Origin: Salisapilia sapeloensis
Taxonomy: Eukaryota > Oomycota > Peronosporomycetes > Peronosporales > Salisapiliaceae
Assembly: GCA_023334545.1 (NCBI GenBank)
Contig: JAADVB010000018.1
Coordinates: 1 to 64,000 of the forward strand
DNA length: 64,000 bases
Direction: 5' to 3'
Shown here: one piece after another, positions 30,728 to 43,291 of the stretch
How the letters are laid out: each line of letters begins with the position of its first letter
How positions within the stretch are numbered: the stretch's first letter is position 1
The notes under the pieces: model-generated
Seen by the model: only the letters and a program-made list of their open reading frames with translations
The model's database searches: none
Told to the model about the DNA's origin: nothing
Translations under genes and position numbers: made by a program

Positions 30728-33286
30728 TTAGGCACTGTGTTGAATAATATCCAACGCTTCCTTTGCATCATCGTTCTCGATGCTTGGAAGTGTGTTCTTC
30801 ATCCGTTCGACGTGCGGTCGGAAGCGCAGACCAATGTCTTTCATGCGACTTACGGCACTCGTGAACCAATTGTCACGAAAGTCGACGCCATCGCCCATAG
30901 ATCGACTCTTGTGCTCCGACATGGCAGTCGAGAAGCCAGTAAAGATCATTGTGAGAGCCTCATCCATCGCCTGTTCATCGTCGGCGTACAGCGCAAGAGC
31001 GTCGAATGCGACCTCCCAGATGTACGGCCAACTGAACTGCGGCACGACTTCCGGCGTGAATAGCCACTTGGCGACAGTCGAGAGTGTCAGGCGACGTTGA
31101 CGGAGCATCATGTTCGCAATGAGCGCAACGTGCTGAGGAGACTGTGCCCAGACTTTGGCAAGTGTCTGTAAGACGATCATCTCGTCACTAAACGTTTCAA
31201 TGCCAGACGGATAGCGCTCTAACAGGAGACGAATGTGCGTAAAGGTGGCGGCACCAGCCTCCAGCATACTCGTCCACAAGAGTTCAGTCGCAACGACGAC
31301 ACCTAATTCTTCCTTGGTATCGATTTGCTCTTGGAGGAAGGCTACGAGAACATCTGCAGGTGGATGCGTCTTGAGCTTACTACTGATCTCTTCGTATGCG
31401 GACGAGAGCGTGCTATCGTTAGCAAAGCGATTCACAGGCTGAGGAGACGGAGGGAGGAGCGTATGTAGGTCGGAAGGCAGAGCTTCTTGCATCAACTGAC
31501 GATAGGAAAGACGGACGCAACGCTCTAGCACGGACGACACGAAGACACGCTGCGGGTCATCTTGACGTGCGTCGAGGACGAACGTCCATCGCGCCCAGGC
31601 CCATTTGAATTCAAAGTTAGAAAGGAAGTGGGAGAAGAGGAGGACGAAAGAGTCGATGGTAGAGGACGACATGGACGGAAGTTCACGGAACAAGAGCTCT
31701 ACGACCGTCGCGAGAGCCGGTGATACGGCACGTGCATCGGTTTTAACCAAGTGGCGAAGGACAGAGCAATAGTAGATGAGTTCCTTGCGTGTCTTGCTCG
31801 CGAGTGCAGTAGACAGGAGTGTTTCGAGGAGAAGGAACTCGCCTTTAATGCCTTCCATACGACTGCTGATGTCCTTGGCGAGCGCAATGAGTTGCTTGGC
31901 TGCCATCGCAGGCTTCGGATCGAACGTCTGGAAGGTGTGGAGGAAGGACGAACGGAACGAAAGGTAGGATGCGAGAGGAAGAGCGTGAATGGCAGCTCCT
32001 TGGGCACCTGTTTCAGCGGTGAAGATGCGAAAGAAGAGAGGGTAGGAAGGCGTTTTCGACGGATCGAATGCTTCGAACGTGACGGCCGCGTCGATCGGGT
32101 GTTCGTTCGCATTCCGTGTAAAGGTAGAGGGGAAGATGGACACAGGATCGACTACACCAGGCGTTTCGTAGATGCTTTTGTCTGACTCTTGCTTGTGTAG
32201 CGAGGAGAAGGCGGCGTATTGAATGGACAGAAGGTCGTGTGATTGACAGAACGAGACCAAGTCTTCTTCTGGTTCGTACAGAAGATGCAGACGGACACGA
32301 CGTACGAGCCATGAGGACTCTTGTCCTTCCTCTCGGAATGAAATGAAGTCACTGCAGCGACTCACGAGACTAGTGAACATGGCGTCGTCGGCCTGTTGTA
32401 GTGCTTTCCCACCGTGTGTGAGTGCGTCGAGGACAACGGAAGCGAAAAATTCTTTCATGGGAACAATGTCATCCAGTTCGGACGTGCAAACAGACTGGAG
32501 GCTATCGAGAATGCGAAGGACGTCGCTCGCGTCAGTCACGTGGACACTTACGAGCGACGTTAAGAAGCGAACGAAGAGACGCAGTTTGAGCGCTCGTTCG
32601 TCTATTTCTTGGATCGTGTACGATCGAGAGTCATCTGGTGACTGGAAGAAGAACATCAAGAGCGTCTGGATGCGAGTACATGTCGTCTGGAGAACGTATC
32701 GTCCAAAATCAGGCTTTTGCTGATTCACTAGACCAACGAGAGACGCATATAAATGGGTCTTGTGAGCTAGACGAGTGACACCACGCAAGACAAGGTCTCC
32801 TAACGCGTTCGTCTTCACCTCCGGATCTTGCTCGAGCTCCTGGATGATGCGCTGACTGGCATTCGATAGCTCTTCTGTTAGTTCCTCTGCAGTCGAATAC
32901 GCATCACCAAGCGGTGTCTTTTCACCTAGCTCGATGATACACTTCTTGGCTAGTCTCCATTTCCTATCGCTTTCGCTTTCCGGTGGAGGCGCAGGGGGAC
33001 CCCTCGATCGGCCAGTGTAGTGCGACGGACGACGGTAGTTTCGATCACGGCCACGGTCGTCATTGTAGCGAGGCCTCTTGGCATCTCGATAATGATCCGG
33101 CGAACCGCCTCGATTCCTATACCCGTCTTGCTCATCGAAAGAGCGACGTCGACGCCTAGAGCTGTCATTCGCGTCAGCTCTCGACTCGTAGTGACTGTCA
33201 TTAGATCCGTTGTTCCTCTCGGATGTATTGTCCATGGCAGAGTAGGACGTGGAGGATGTATCGGCTGGTGGTATGTCCTCGTTCAT
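30728..33286 (-). CDS. NCBP1: Nuclear cap-binding protein subunit 1 (CBP80)
   Basis: Single exon, 852 residues. CBP80 is the large subunit of the nuclear cap-binding complex, which with CBP20 binds the 5' cap of pre-mRNA and links it to splicing and export. After an Arg/Ser/Asp-rich N-terminal 95 residues (SSRRRRRSFDEQDGYRNRGG) comes the MIF4G helical repeat domain (KTNALGDLVLRGVTRLAHKT; KLRLFVRFLTSLVSVHVTDA). The two later MIF4G-like parts follow (YYCSVLRHLVKTDARAVSPA; FKWAWARWTFVL). Length fits animal and plant homologues (790-850). The start at 33286 leaves 131 bases to the start I use for the divergent neighbour. Confidence 0.9.
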   Translation of the reverse strand: MNEDIPPADTSSTSYSAMDNTSERNNGSNDSHYESRADANDSSRRRRRSFDEQDGYRNRGGSPDHYRDAKRPRYNDDRGRDRNYRRPSHYTGRSRGPPAPPPESESDRKWRLAKKCIIELGEKTPLGDAYSTAEELTEELSNASQRIIQELEQDPEVKTNALGDLVLRGVTRLAHKTHLYASLVGLVNQQKPDFGRYVLQTTCTRIQTLLMFFFQSPDDSRSYTIQEIDERALKLRLFVRFLTSLVSVHVTDASDVLRILDSLQSVCTSELDDIVPMKEFFASVVLDALTHGGKALQQADDAMFTSLVSRCSDFISFREEGQESSWLVRRVRLHLLYEPEEDLVSFCQSHDLLSIQYAAFSSLHKQESDKSIYETPGVVDPVSIFPSTFTRNANEHPIDAAVTFEAFDPSKTPSYPLFFRIFTAETGAQGAAIHALPLASYLSFRSSFLHTFQTFDPKPAMAAKQLIALAKDISSRMEGIKGEFLLLETLLSTALASKTRKELIYYCSVLRHLVKTDARAVSPALATVVELLFRELPSMSSSTIDSFVLLFSHFLSNFEFKWAWARWTFVLDARQDDPQRVFVSSVLERCVRLSYRQLMQEALPSDLHTLLPPSPQPVNRFANDSTLSSAYEEISSKLKTHPPADVLVAFLQEQIDTKEELGVVVATELLWTSMLEAGAATFTHIRLLLERYPSGIETFSDEMIVLQTLAKVWAQSPQHVALIANMMLRQRRLTLSTVAKWLFTPEVVPQFSWPYIWEVAFDALALYADDEQAMDEALTMIFTGFSTAMSEHKSRSMGDGVDFRDNWFTSAVSRMKDIGLRFRPHVERMKNTLPSIENDDAKEALDIIQHSA

Positions 33287-33417
33287 GATGCAGAAGGAAG
33301 CAGGAGCTGCAGGAGGCGATGTGGTCCACGATCGATCCGTTTTCTACCAATGGTGTTTGGTACGGGAGTGGTACATGCAATCTTGAAGGGATGGATGCCA
33401 ATATCTTTCCATTTAAA
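33287..33417. promoter_or_regulatory. Compact divergent promoter, CBP80 and GT41-GT4 genes
   Basis: Only 131 bases separate the start codons of two oppositely oriented genes, so this stretch must carry both 5' untranslated regions and core promoters. No specific element is identified. Confidence 0.5.
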
Positions 33418-36400
33418 ATGATTTTCTGGTGCTGGGTGCTCTTACTGAGTGTTCTAGATGCTCGGTTCATCTATCCGACTGATGAAGAACGTGCAAATGT
33501 GATGAAGGCTGTGGAGTTATATTCTAAAGCACAGACAGCGAGTGTGAACGGAGATAGGATAGGAGCGATAGAGCTGTATCACGAATCCATTGCAGCGTAT
33601 CCGAAGATTCCTGGTGCTTATAACAACTTGGGCATACTCATGTTTGATACTAGGAATGCTTCGTTGGCAGAAGTGTATAGAGTGCTGGAAAATGGAGTTA
33701 AGGTTGCCATTGCAACGAATGACTCGGAAGAGCATGCGTGGATTATGAACAATATAGGATACGTGACGCGTGAATGGCACCGGACTAGCTTTTCCGGTTG
33801 CCAAGAAGCTATCAAGTACTTTGATAAGGCATTGGAAATCCGACCAGAATACATGGAACCAATGTACAACAAGGCGTCTGCGTTGTATGCGATGCGAGAG
33901 TATCAACTAGCACTCGAGCTCTATGAACGCGTCCTGGACTGGAGACCAGACCATGTCGGAGCCCATCTTGACATGGGCATCATCGCGTATGATCAAGGTG
34001 AATACAAAAAAGCGATCTATCACGAAGACATGGCAGTAAGATCAGCTACTACGAACGAAGAGCTGTTGTCTGCACTGAACAACAAGGGTCATTTCTTAAA
34101 AGAGAATGGCCAAGCGCTTTTGGCACTTGAAGTACATGAGCAGGCAAGAGCACTTGATAGGATGAATACACTAGCCACTGTAAACGTGGTAACGAGTCGA
34201 CGGACGTTGTGCATGTGGGAGAACATGAGCGAATTGCAGACAGAGATGTTTGAGCTTGTAGAAAAGCAACTGGAGGAAAGCGTTGATGTAGACCTATATC
34301 CATTTGATTCGACTTTACTCCCAGTCTCTGATGCATTTCGAAAGCGGTTGGCGAGTACGCATGCTCGTGCTTTTCAACAGAAACCTAGGTTTCCAGTCAT
34401 ATCTGCTGGAAAAGACCAGGGTAGGCTACGCATTGGATACTTGAGCTTTGACTTTCGAGACCATCCTATGGGTCAGCTAACATTAGGTCTACTTAAGCAT
34501 CATGATAGGCAGTATACAGACATCTACTGCTATTCGTATGGCTTGAATGACCAGTCAACGTGGAGAGTGGGTGCAGAGACACATTGCGACTATTTTCTAG
34601 ACGTTATTAAGCTATCTGACATGGAAATCGCCTCGCAGATTGAAAAAGACAGGATAGAAGTACTAGTGGACTTGATGGCGTATACTAAAGGAGCTCGAGT
34701 CGATATTGTTGCGTTAAAACCGAGTCCGATCATTGTGAATTACTTGGGGTATCCAGGTACGATGGGCAGTCTGACAACAGACTTTGCACTCGTGGATCGA
34801 TACGTCGTTCCACCAGAACGAGCGGCGTCTAGTATGACGGAGAAAGTGGTGTATCTGCCACATGTATATCAAGTGAATGACTATGAACTGTCCCATCCAG
34901 CATTGCGCATCGAATCGTCTGGTATATGGAATCGGAAGAAGCTGGGACTTCCAGAAGATGCTATTGTCTTTTGTAACTTTAACGCGCTGGATAAAATGGA
35001 GCCAATGTCATTTACGCTCTGGATGAACATACTAAAACGAGTACCTAATAGTGTGCTATGGCTGCTTGAGCCTTCCGACTTGGAGACAGGAAAAGCGACA
35101 AAAAATCGACTGCAGATGGAAGCGCTAAAGAGAGGTGTTCTTCCCGATCGGATTGTCTTTGGCGGGAGAATGAAAAAAGAAGATCACTTGCGTAGAGTGT
35201 CTTTTGCTGATATCTTTCTCGATTCGCTCATTTATAATGCACATTCCACAGCATCAGATACCTTGTGGGCTGGTGTGCCGATTGTTACGGTGTGGGGGGA
35301 TACATTCCCATCTCGTGTTGCTGGAGCGATTCTGTCGAACGTTGTGAATGAGACGTTGGTGCCTCATACACTTGAGGCATATGAGGATATGGCCGTGCAA
35401 TTAGCGAGAAACAACAAGCTTCGGGTGCAGTGGAAGAAGGAGCTGATGGCCAACAGTCTACGGTATCCGCTCTTTGACACGAAGAGAACGACAGCGTATG
35501 CTGAGCGCGCTTACGAGGCGATGCAGGATGCTAAAAGCTGTGATGGTACTAAGTTCCACGTGGTCATAAGCCCAGGAGTTTCTAGATTATTATCTACGAC
35601 GGAGAACACGGAAAGGAGATTGAGAGAAGCCATGCAAGAGGCAAACAAAATGAAAAGAAATGAGCAAATGGATCGGGCGAATACAATCTATCGACGTGTC
35701 TTGGCTACAGATATGGACACCGCATCTATCGAGGTACGCTATAAAGCTTTTATTTGATAAGAATCATTCGTTCTTAATGAAAGCCTTGTAGACTCTACGC
35801 ATAGATGCTTTCACTCATTTACTAGACTCCTTGTTCGATCGAGGTGAGCACAATGAGATTGCAGATCTATGCTCAATGTACAAAACAGACTCAATCAACT
35901 CCAAACTCCATCTTGCATTGGAGTCAAAGGAGCATTTGTTCCTCCGATGTAGCTATGCTTTTGCACAGATCAATCAAAGGGAGAGAGCTATTGATCTACT
36001 CCAAAAAGCGACTCATTTGTTTCCAATCTTCTTTCGTGCTGGATATAGCTTAGCCGCTTTGTACCATTCGCAAGGGCATTATAACCGAGGCGAGCAACAG
36101 CTTCAACAGGTTGTCAAAAGTGAACATCAGCATGTCTTTAACCGAACAAGGATGAAAATTCACGAGCGTCCACAAGGTGTTAAAGTGGTAGTGATTTATT
36201 GCAACGAGTATGGTCAATCCTGGTGGGGTGGTTGGAGACCATCCGATCTTGCAAAAGGTCTTGGGGGATCGGAAGAAGCGGTTGTATTTATCAGCAGAGA
36301 GTTGGCAAAGCTGGGCTACTGGGTCGAAGTGTATGGTAATCCAACTAAAGATAACAAAGCGAGTGTAGAGGACGAAGGTGTTATGTGGTACTCGTGGGAG

Positions 36401-37288
36401 ATGTATGACGCCAGCACCAATGTCGATATCTTTATTGCTTGGCGATACCACCACTCTATTGCACTCGGCGCGAATGCGAAGACTAAATACTTTTGGATCC
36501 ATGATGAACCGGCTGAAGAAGTTAAGCAGTCAAAGCTTCTTGCATCGAGTCAAGTGGATGGGATTCTTTGTGTAAGCAGCTTTCAAGCTTCTCAACTCCC
36601 GTCTACACTGCAACACAAGACAGTTGTCACACGCAATGGGCTAGATCCAGCCTACTTTGTCGACGGCAAGAATCGAGCGACACATTTTGTTTATGGAAGT
36701 GCTCCAGGTCGAGGGCTAGAGAGGTTATTACGAATGTGGCCTCGTATATTCAACGATCTTCCAAATGCTACCTTGTCGGTGTTCTATGGCTTCACGCCAG
36801 CCTTTCGAGCCCACGGTAGCAATACGATTCCGAATTATAAACGATGGGAGATGGAAATGACCGATATGCTTTTGACCTTGCCTGGAGTAAGCTACCGAGG
36901 TCTTGTAGATCATGAAACGCTTGCTATTGAGTATGCTGATGCAGGGTTTTACCTGTACCCGACAACGTTTAGTGAAACAAGCTGTGTGTCTCTCATGAAG
37001 GCAATGGCGAATGGTGCGATACCAATTACATCAAAGTTCGGGCAATCAGCTCTTGTTGAGACAGCAAATGGGTTTGATATAGGACCAACAGAAGCTGTGA
37101 ATTCGTCATTGGAAGCAGAGACTAGTGAGTGGATGAACAGGTACATTGATAGTGTCGTGTCTTCCGCGAAAAAAAGCTCACAGCTGCATGAATTTCGGCA
37201 AAGAATGAAACGAGAAGCTAGGGAGAACTTTTTATGGTCAGCCATTGCCAATGAATGGAAACTTTTATTCTCGTTTAGGGGTGTATGA
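33418..37288 (+). CDS. Secretory GT41 (OGT)-GT4 glycosyltransferase fusion with TPRs
   Basis: Exons 33418-35733 and 35792-37288 (58-nt intron, phase 0) encode 1,270 residues. ATG 33418 gives a signal peptide (MIFWCWVLLLSVLDA); an in-frame ATG at 33319 would bury it. TPR units fill about 20-290 (AIELYHESIAAYPKIPGAYN; YRPEYMEPMY-type repeats). A GT41 O-GlcNAc-transferase catalytic region begins near 336 (LRIGYLSFDFRDHPMGQL, with the conserved His) and includes FCNFNALDKMEP and HSTASDTLWAGVPIVTVWGD. A second short TPR pair (780-880) leads to a GT4-like domain from about 902 (KGLGGSEEAVVFISRELAKL; VYGSAPGRGLERLL; YPTTFSETSCVSLMKAMANG). The second Glu of the GT4 EX7E motif is Lys. Donor and acceptor substrates are unknown. 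Confidence 0.85.
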
Positions 37289-37324
37289 AGCAGGAATACA
37301 ACCTTTCTTTCTACCTTGAGTGTT

Positions 37325-40300
37325 CTACACGGCTTCGACATAGTATCTTGGGTAGATTTCATCTGACCCTGAAAATAGTGCATCATTCGGAATGATTTCC
37401 TTTGGTTGTCGATCACTTTGCCATCGCAAGTAGAGGTGACCATATTCACTGCGAGTTGTTGGGCGATGATATTCTAGTGAAACAAAGTACAGCCGCTCGG
37501 TGTACAGTGTCAAGGTAGCTTCTGCGGATGTCGTACTTGGTACTTGTGGAGAATGCACAGTATCTATGACAGGTGTGCCGTCTATTGATAAGATGGCACC
37601 ACGATCGGCTTCAATAGACAAGGTGTAGTTTTCAGAGAATCGTGGTTCCATGTATCCTTCCCAATGAATTCGGGGGTAGACTCTCATCGTTAGCAGTGTC
37701 TTCCAGTCAAACGAGATTATATCATCAATTTTGTGCAGAGCAAAAGGAGCTTTGGGATCGTTTGATGCATAATAGTAACCAGTTAATCCACGGTCTTTGT
37801 GCTGACGAGCTAGGTCCACCTGTATCTCGTATGATCCGGTCTTGCTTACTTTGTACGTTACCACATACTGTCCATTATCAAGGTCAGTAATGTTACCGTA
37901 GACTACTTCTGGACCTCGAACGGTGACAATAAGGTCGTCACCACCACTTTCCAGAGGATTATTGTACGCATCCCGGAGCTGGATCTGAAAGTATTGGTCC
38001 TTGTCTATATCAACGTTGGATATAAGACCAGAGCTAGACGGAATAGCTTTGGAAGTCGTGTGTATCGCTATATTTGGCTTTACGACAATGGAAGAGGCTT
38101 TTTGCATTGGAGTGTTGTCATCAAAAGCGAGGTATAAGCCATAGACTCCAGTTAGTTGTGGCGTGTACGTCATACGATAGACACCGTTAGAAGAGGAGAT
38201 GTAAGAGAGGTCAACTTTTCTAGCGGTAGAATTCCACGCAACGTTATCGTCCACTGCAGTTATGATTTGAATCCACGCTTTCATCCAAAGGTCAATCAAA
38301 TCGATTTCCCCAACTGCATTAAAGTGAAGATCTCGTGGTACGATGTCAACATAGGCCATTTCACCTGCGGTAGCTAGTGATAGCCCACCTCCGAATACAT
38401 CTGATGTCTCTGCTGTTGGTGCATTCGGCATAATATGCAACGCAAATGGAGATTGATAGATGGTATATGGGTGCAGAAAGGTTAGAAGTGAGTCTGTTTG
38501 GACCTCATTCCCGGGAGAAATGTTGAGTGGAACTGCTGCTACCGTCATTGCATAGTTGCCCATCTTGATAGGCATAAAAGATACTTTATATGTACCATTT
38601 CCTTTGTCATCAATGGCTAGCGTTGGTTCGGATGATGATGAATCCGTCATACCTGGCACGATGACAAATATGCGTTCATCGCTTTCAAGACGCAAGTTAC
38701 TAAACTCGTCTCTAGCGTACACATCAAAGTGGAACCATTCCCCAGCAGTTCCTTGTACTTGAAAGCGACCCAATTGTTCATCCCTTTCAGGGTTTGTTTC
38801 TTTATTAAACTCGGTTGTAAAGGATGGTGGATGTGAAGGTGCAGGTAGAATTTCAAGTGGAGGAATATTGTTCACAATAGGCCATTCTGTAGCAAGGTGG
38901 GTTCCGCTGATGACTTCCCGTGCTTGCCAGTACCCTTCCCAATAAAGACGTACACTATCGAATGGGAGGGCGAGGGGCTTTGAATAGTTAATTTGGATAG
39001 GTACTAGCTCATGTGCTAACAAATAAATCTTTGAGTGAATTTCACTAGAGAGTGAATGCATCATTTTACGATACACGATGTTGTCTCGCACCCTTATACT
39101 CGCATCACCTTGGCACTCTACTGCAAACCAGTAATTCTGAGAGTACAATGGAGATACATATCCATTCCATTGGATGCTGTACACTTCCATTGCATTTGTA
39201 CCGATCGGAGGTAAGACATTGAAATCGAAATCGATGACAGAGTCCACGCGTTGTAGACTTGGATTTCCTCGTAAGTTTGGGTTAGAAAAGTAAGAAGCAT
39301 TGAGTCCGCCAAAGACCATAAGTTGTGGAGTAAAGGGAATGACCTCACTCAAGGTCGGACGGAGATTCAATAAGTAAGTACCATCTCTTTGATCAATAAT
39401 AGGGTCTTCCAGTACTTTAATAGCATCACCGAGGCGAAAAACATTGCCTCCACTCTCTAGCTCATTTCTATAAGCATCCCGAGTTGTTAATTTCATTTCT
39501 ATCGGAACACCAGCGATGAAGATCACGCTGTCAAGACTAGATGCACTTGGTGATAGCAAGTCCAGTGTGCTAGTGTATGATGTAGCAATGGATGGGTACG
39601 TGTACATTGAAAATGGAGAATCATGAATGGGTTCCCCATTCACATCGATATGTATCTCATAGACCCCTTTCAGCTCCATTGTATACACGACTGTATACGC
39701 ATTTCCACCTTCGTGCTTGGTAGAGGAAGACACGGTCTTCGCTGGGTTTATTTCTGGAAGTGGACCAAGGAATACAACATTGATATTCTCTTGTACCGAG
39801 TTCATCTTGTCGTTATTGAATGCATCTTTGATGAGAAGTGTAAAGCTAGTTTCTTGTCCAGCAACAGAGGCTTTTAATGCGTTCCCCTCTGCTACTGAAT
39901 TAGCCCCTACGGCTGGACCAGCAGTCACAAGAACCTGAAATGGACTACCAGATATTGGCAGTGGATGGTCATCGCTCCCATATGCCAGCTCAACATTCAG
40001 AAGGTTAACTCCAGTATGCTTTGCCATGTAGGAGCAAGAGTATTGTCCATTCGCTAAGTCTTGACAGCTTCCTTCTACCTCCTTTAAATTGGATTCGTGG
40101 ACTAACGTGACAAGTATGGAAGCACCTCCACTTTGCACATCATTTACGTGAAGATCTCTTGTTGTAACAAGGAAGAAGGACTGGGTGTCTGTGCGTGCTT
40201 TATAAAGACCATCACCTTTCGCTGTAGATGTCTTTGCAATTGGTCTATTATGGATAACGGTGATAGGATACGGACTTGCATCGACATGCATATCTTGCAT

Positions 40301-43158
40301 AAATATCTGCAAACTGTAGGATCCAACCTTGCGCGGCATGTAATGTAACGAGTAGGTGCCATCTCCAAAGTCCTCGACATTACCTAGGACAACCTCACCA
40401 ACAAGATCGTTGTGGATGATATATAGTGTAAATAGCGACGAAGAACCACCAGTGTATATCCGGTTTCTATGGTAGTCTCTTGATACCAGTAAGACGCTAC
40501 TTTCTTCTCCGGCAATGCGATCCGGTAGCAGACCTGCTCCAGACACCAGGCTGTTGCTCGGATTGATAGAAGCTGGAGAAACAGTCACTCTAAATGGACT
40601 TCCAAATACCTCCGATCCTCTTTCAACGTACATTTTTAAATCGTAGATTCCTGCTCTCGTCGGCAGTAGGTGAATATCCACACTCCCAACTGCGTTGTTC
40701 CAGCTTATATGTCCACTAACAGACAGGCTTCCACTACCTCCGTCACTGTGATCATCGACAATATGCATGTCGACGTACATTACTCGTGTCCGATCGGTGC
40801 GAATGTGATTCCCAAATGCATCTCTAGGAATTAATTTTACTACAAGATCTTCTCCAGCATTTACGTCTCGTATGTTTTCAACAACACTTTCACGAGCGTC
40901 TACAATCGGTATTGGGCTGATGGGAACAGAAGTCATGGGTGAATTGGCAATTGAGAGGCCATTGTATAAAGCAGTGGATGGGACGATTTCTTTTGGCCAG
41001 GTTGCGCCACTCCAATATAGATGCACATTCGCGTCATGACGGTACTCCCGGTACTCTAGCCGGACTGCGTATAGCCGTAAAGTTTCCATATATACCGCTG
41101 CGTGCTCATGCCCCGAAAAGGATTGTCCCCATCCGTCAATCAGAAGAATATCGTTCAACCAGAAGCGAATTTTGTCGTCAGCTTCGATGTAAAATGTAAC
41201 CATCTCTGTTTGCTTTGGTTCAATCCAACCACTCCAGCGCACAGCGACATTATCCATGAAGGCCGGAACGACGGAACCAGTTCCCCATGTGAAATTAACT
41301 TGATGATCAATCCGAGAGGTAACAAGCGTAGATTCTTGGAGCCACAAATCTCCATAATATTCTCCTCTTAGACCGCCTGGGAATACAGTGAAAACAGCAA
41401 GGGTATAGTTTCCAGCTTTCTGTCGAGACCAGGAACAATAATAAGTCCCGTCATTATTGTCTAGAACAGCACCAGACTCTTTGCCTCGAAACATAAATGT
41501 TTGACTTGCATAACTATCATCTGAAATCCAAGTTTCCACAAGAAGTCTTTCACCACCTTTTACCTGCATTCTTCCGTCACTAGCTACTGCCTGAACTGTA
41601 AATGTTAGTATATCCCCTGCTTGTCCACCTTTTAAAACCTCTTGACTGGTAATAAATGTTTTAGACGCATCGATTCGGTCACGATCGTTTTCGCGTACGA
41701 TTACGAGAGCTGTCTTTTGGTTTCCTAACGTCGCTCTGGTCGGTGGCTCTGGTGGATGCAGATGCAGTCGAAACTCTTCATCTTCTTCAGCAATGTGGTC
41801 GTCATGGATGGTAACAAAGAATGTCATTTCGATAACGCCACCTTCAAACACCAACGTCTTGGAGCTTGTGTAGTGCGCTGTAGCCGATACATCGTCATCC
41901 GACGTAGTCACATGCTCCAAAGAGTAGGATATCGTAACTTTACCCATACCACCACCGCTGCGTCTGACTGTTATCGGGATATGCTCAGCCGATTCATCTA
42001 TCTCGTACAATGGCGACCGAAAGGTAAAAACGCCCTCATGACCACACACGCGATGACTGATGATAGCTGGAGAGCAGTCCCATGACTCGTCACGACGCAG
42101 ACCTTGTTGACAAGTTTCTGCAGACTGGTGTAGTTCCGCTAGAGTTTCGCCATTGGAAGCAGGGAGGAGGTAGAATGTCTCGACTTCGTCAAAGATACGA
42201 GGATCTTGTCCGCCGTATGGAAACTTGAACGAAAACTCACGTATAAGTTCATCTTGTGGCAATGGCATGTCGACACCACGCGCGCCACTGCGGTAAACCG
42301 AGTTGAGCAACGGATCAGCACATTCGAGACATTGCTTGTGATCACAATGGAGGCATCGCGGGTCATATACCTTACAGGATACTACTTGTACATCGGTTAC
42401 CAAGTCGGATTGTGCTATAGATCTATATAAATGTACCACAAGATTGATCGACTGGCTCGACGTAATAGCCTTCGAAGCATTCGACACATTTCGTGGCAGT
42501 GCAGGCCTGACACAGCGGATCGAATTGACACAGTCGCTCGGAGCAGTCCTCTCCTTTCCTCGTCTTATAGCAGGAGCACTTGCCAGTCATATAATCACAA
42601 GTCCCGCCTTGTGAGCAGTCATTCGGGCATTGACCTACACAAGCCACGTTAGTACATTCCTACGTAGTTTGCTTCCATTCGCGAAGTACGTTTTGGGTAA
42701 CATAGTCCGCCAATCTTGAGGTACGAAGGTCTGCATTCGGTGCAGTCGATACCAGTGTAGCCTTCATTGCAGACACATAGTCCCAATCGTCGATCACAAT
42801 AGCCATACTCCCGTCCATGGCAATAGTACTCTTCATCTCTTATAGGGCCCACCATGCCTGGACAGTTCTCTACATACAGTCTTAGCGAAGATTACTTTCC
42901 TAGTCGACATAATCATTGCATACGCTTTGGCTGGGCCTGGAAAAAGATACGAGGAGTGTCTGGTGAAAACGGAGATCCTTCGTTCACACGCTCTTCCAAC
43001 GGTACCACTGGATCGCCAAAGTATCCTGCATTTCCACGTACATACGGTTCAAAGGATGCTTTGTCAGCATCCTGTAGCTGTGTTACGTCCGACAGGATCC
43101 GATACGCATTCGAGACACAGATAGAGATACTCCATATGATCCAATGTATCTTGTACAT
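37325..43158 (-). CDS. Large secreted EGF / Calx-beta / filamin-repeat / PA14 protein (4 exons)
   Basis: Exons 43158-42924, 42869-42690, 42634-42437 and 42384-37325 (introns 50-55 nt) give 1,890 residues. ATG 43158 starts a signal peptide (MYKIHWIIWSISICVSNAY). Cysteine-rich EGF-like modules follow at about 85-240 (CDRRLGLCVCNEGYTGIDC; CSQGGTCDYMTGKCSC), then a Calx-beta domain at about 325-440 (DDHIAEEDEEFRLHL). Filamin-type Ig repeats alternate with three PA14 modules starting near 546, 1232 and 1739 (GLRGEYYG, GLNASYFS, GLTGYYYA). Filamin repeats show the G-x-Y-x-x-x-Y pattern (DGTYSLHYMPRKVGSYSLQI). No transmembrane span or GPI signal is seen at the C-terminus. It is likely an extracellular matrix, cell-surface or mastigoneme-associated protein; carbohydrate binding through PA14 is inferred. 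Confidence 0.87.
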
Positions 43159-43291
43159 ATCCAAGAGACGCTTCCAAGTGTCGACGTATGGAAGAAACGA
43201 TAAAAAGACCCAACTACTCGGACAAGTCCCAATCTACTCTGTATTTCATCCAACCAAACTAGACGTCTTCTCCTGTCGATCCAACGTTGGT

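Noticed and set aside
33319..33417. Upstream ATG of the GT41-GT4 gene
   Set aside because: It would place 33 residues before the signal peptide and leave only 32 bases to the divergent CBP80 start.
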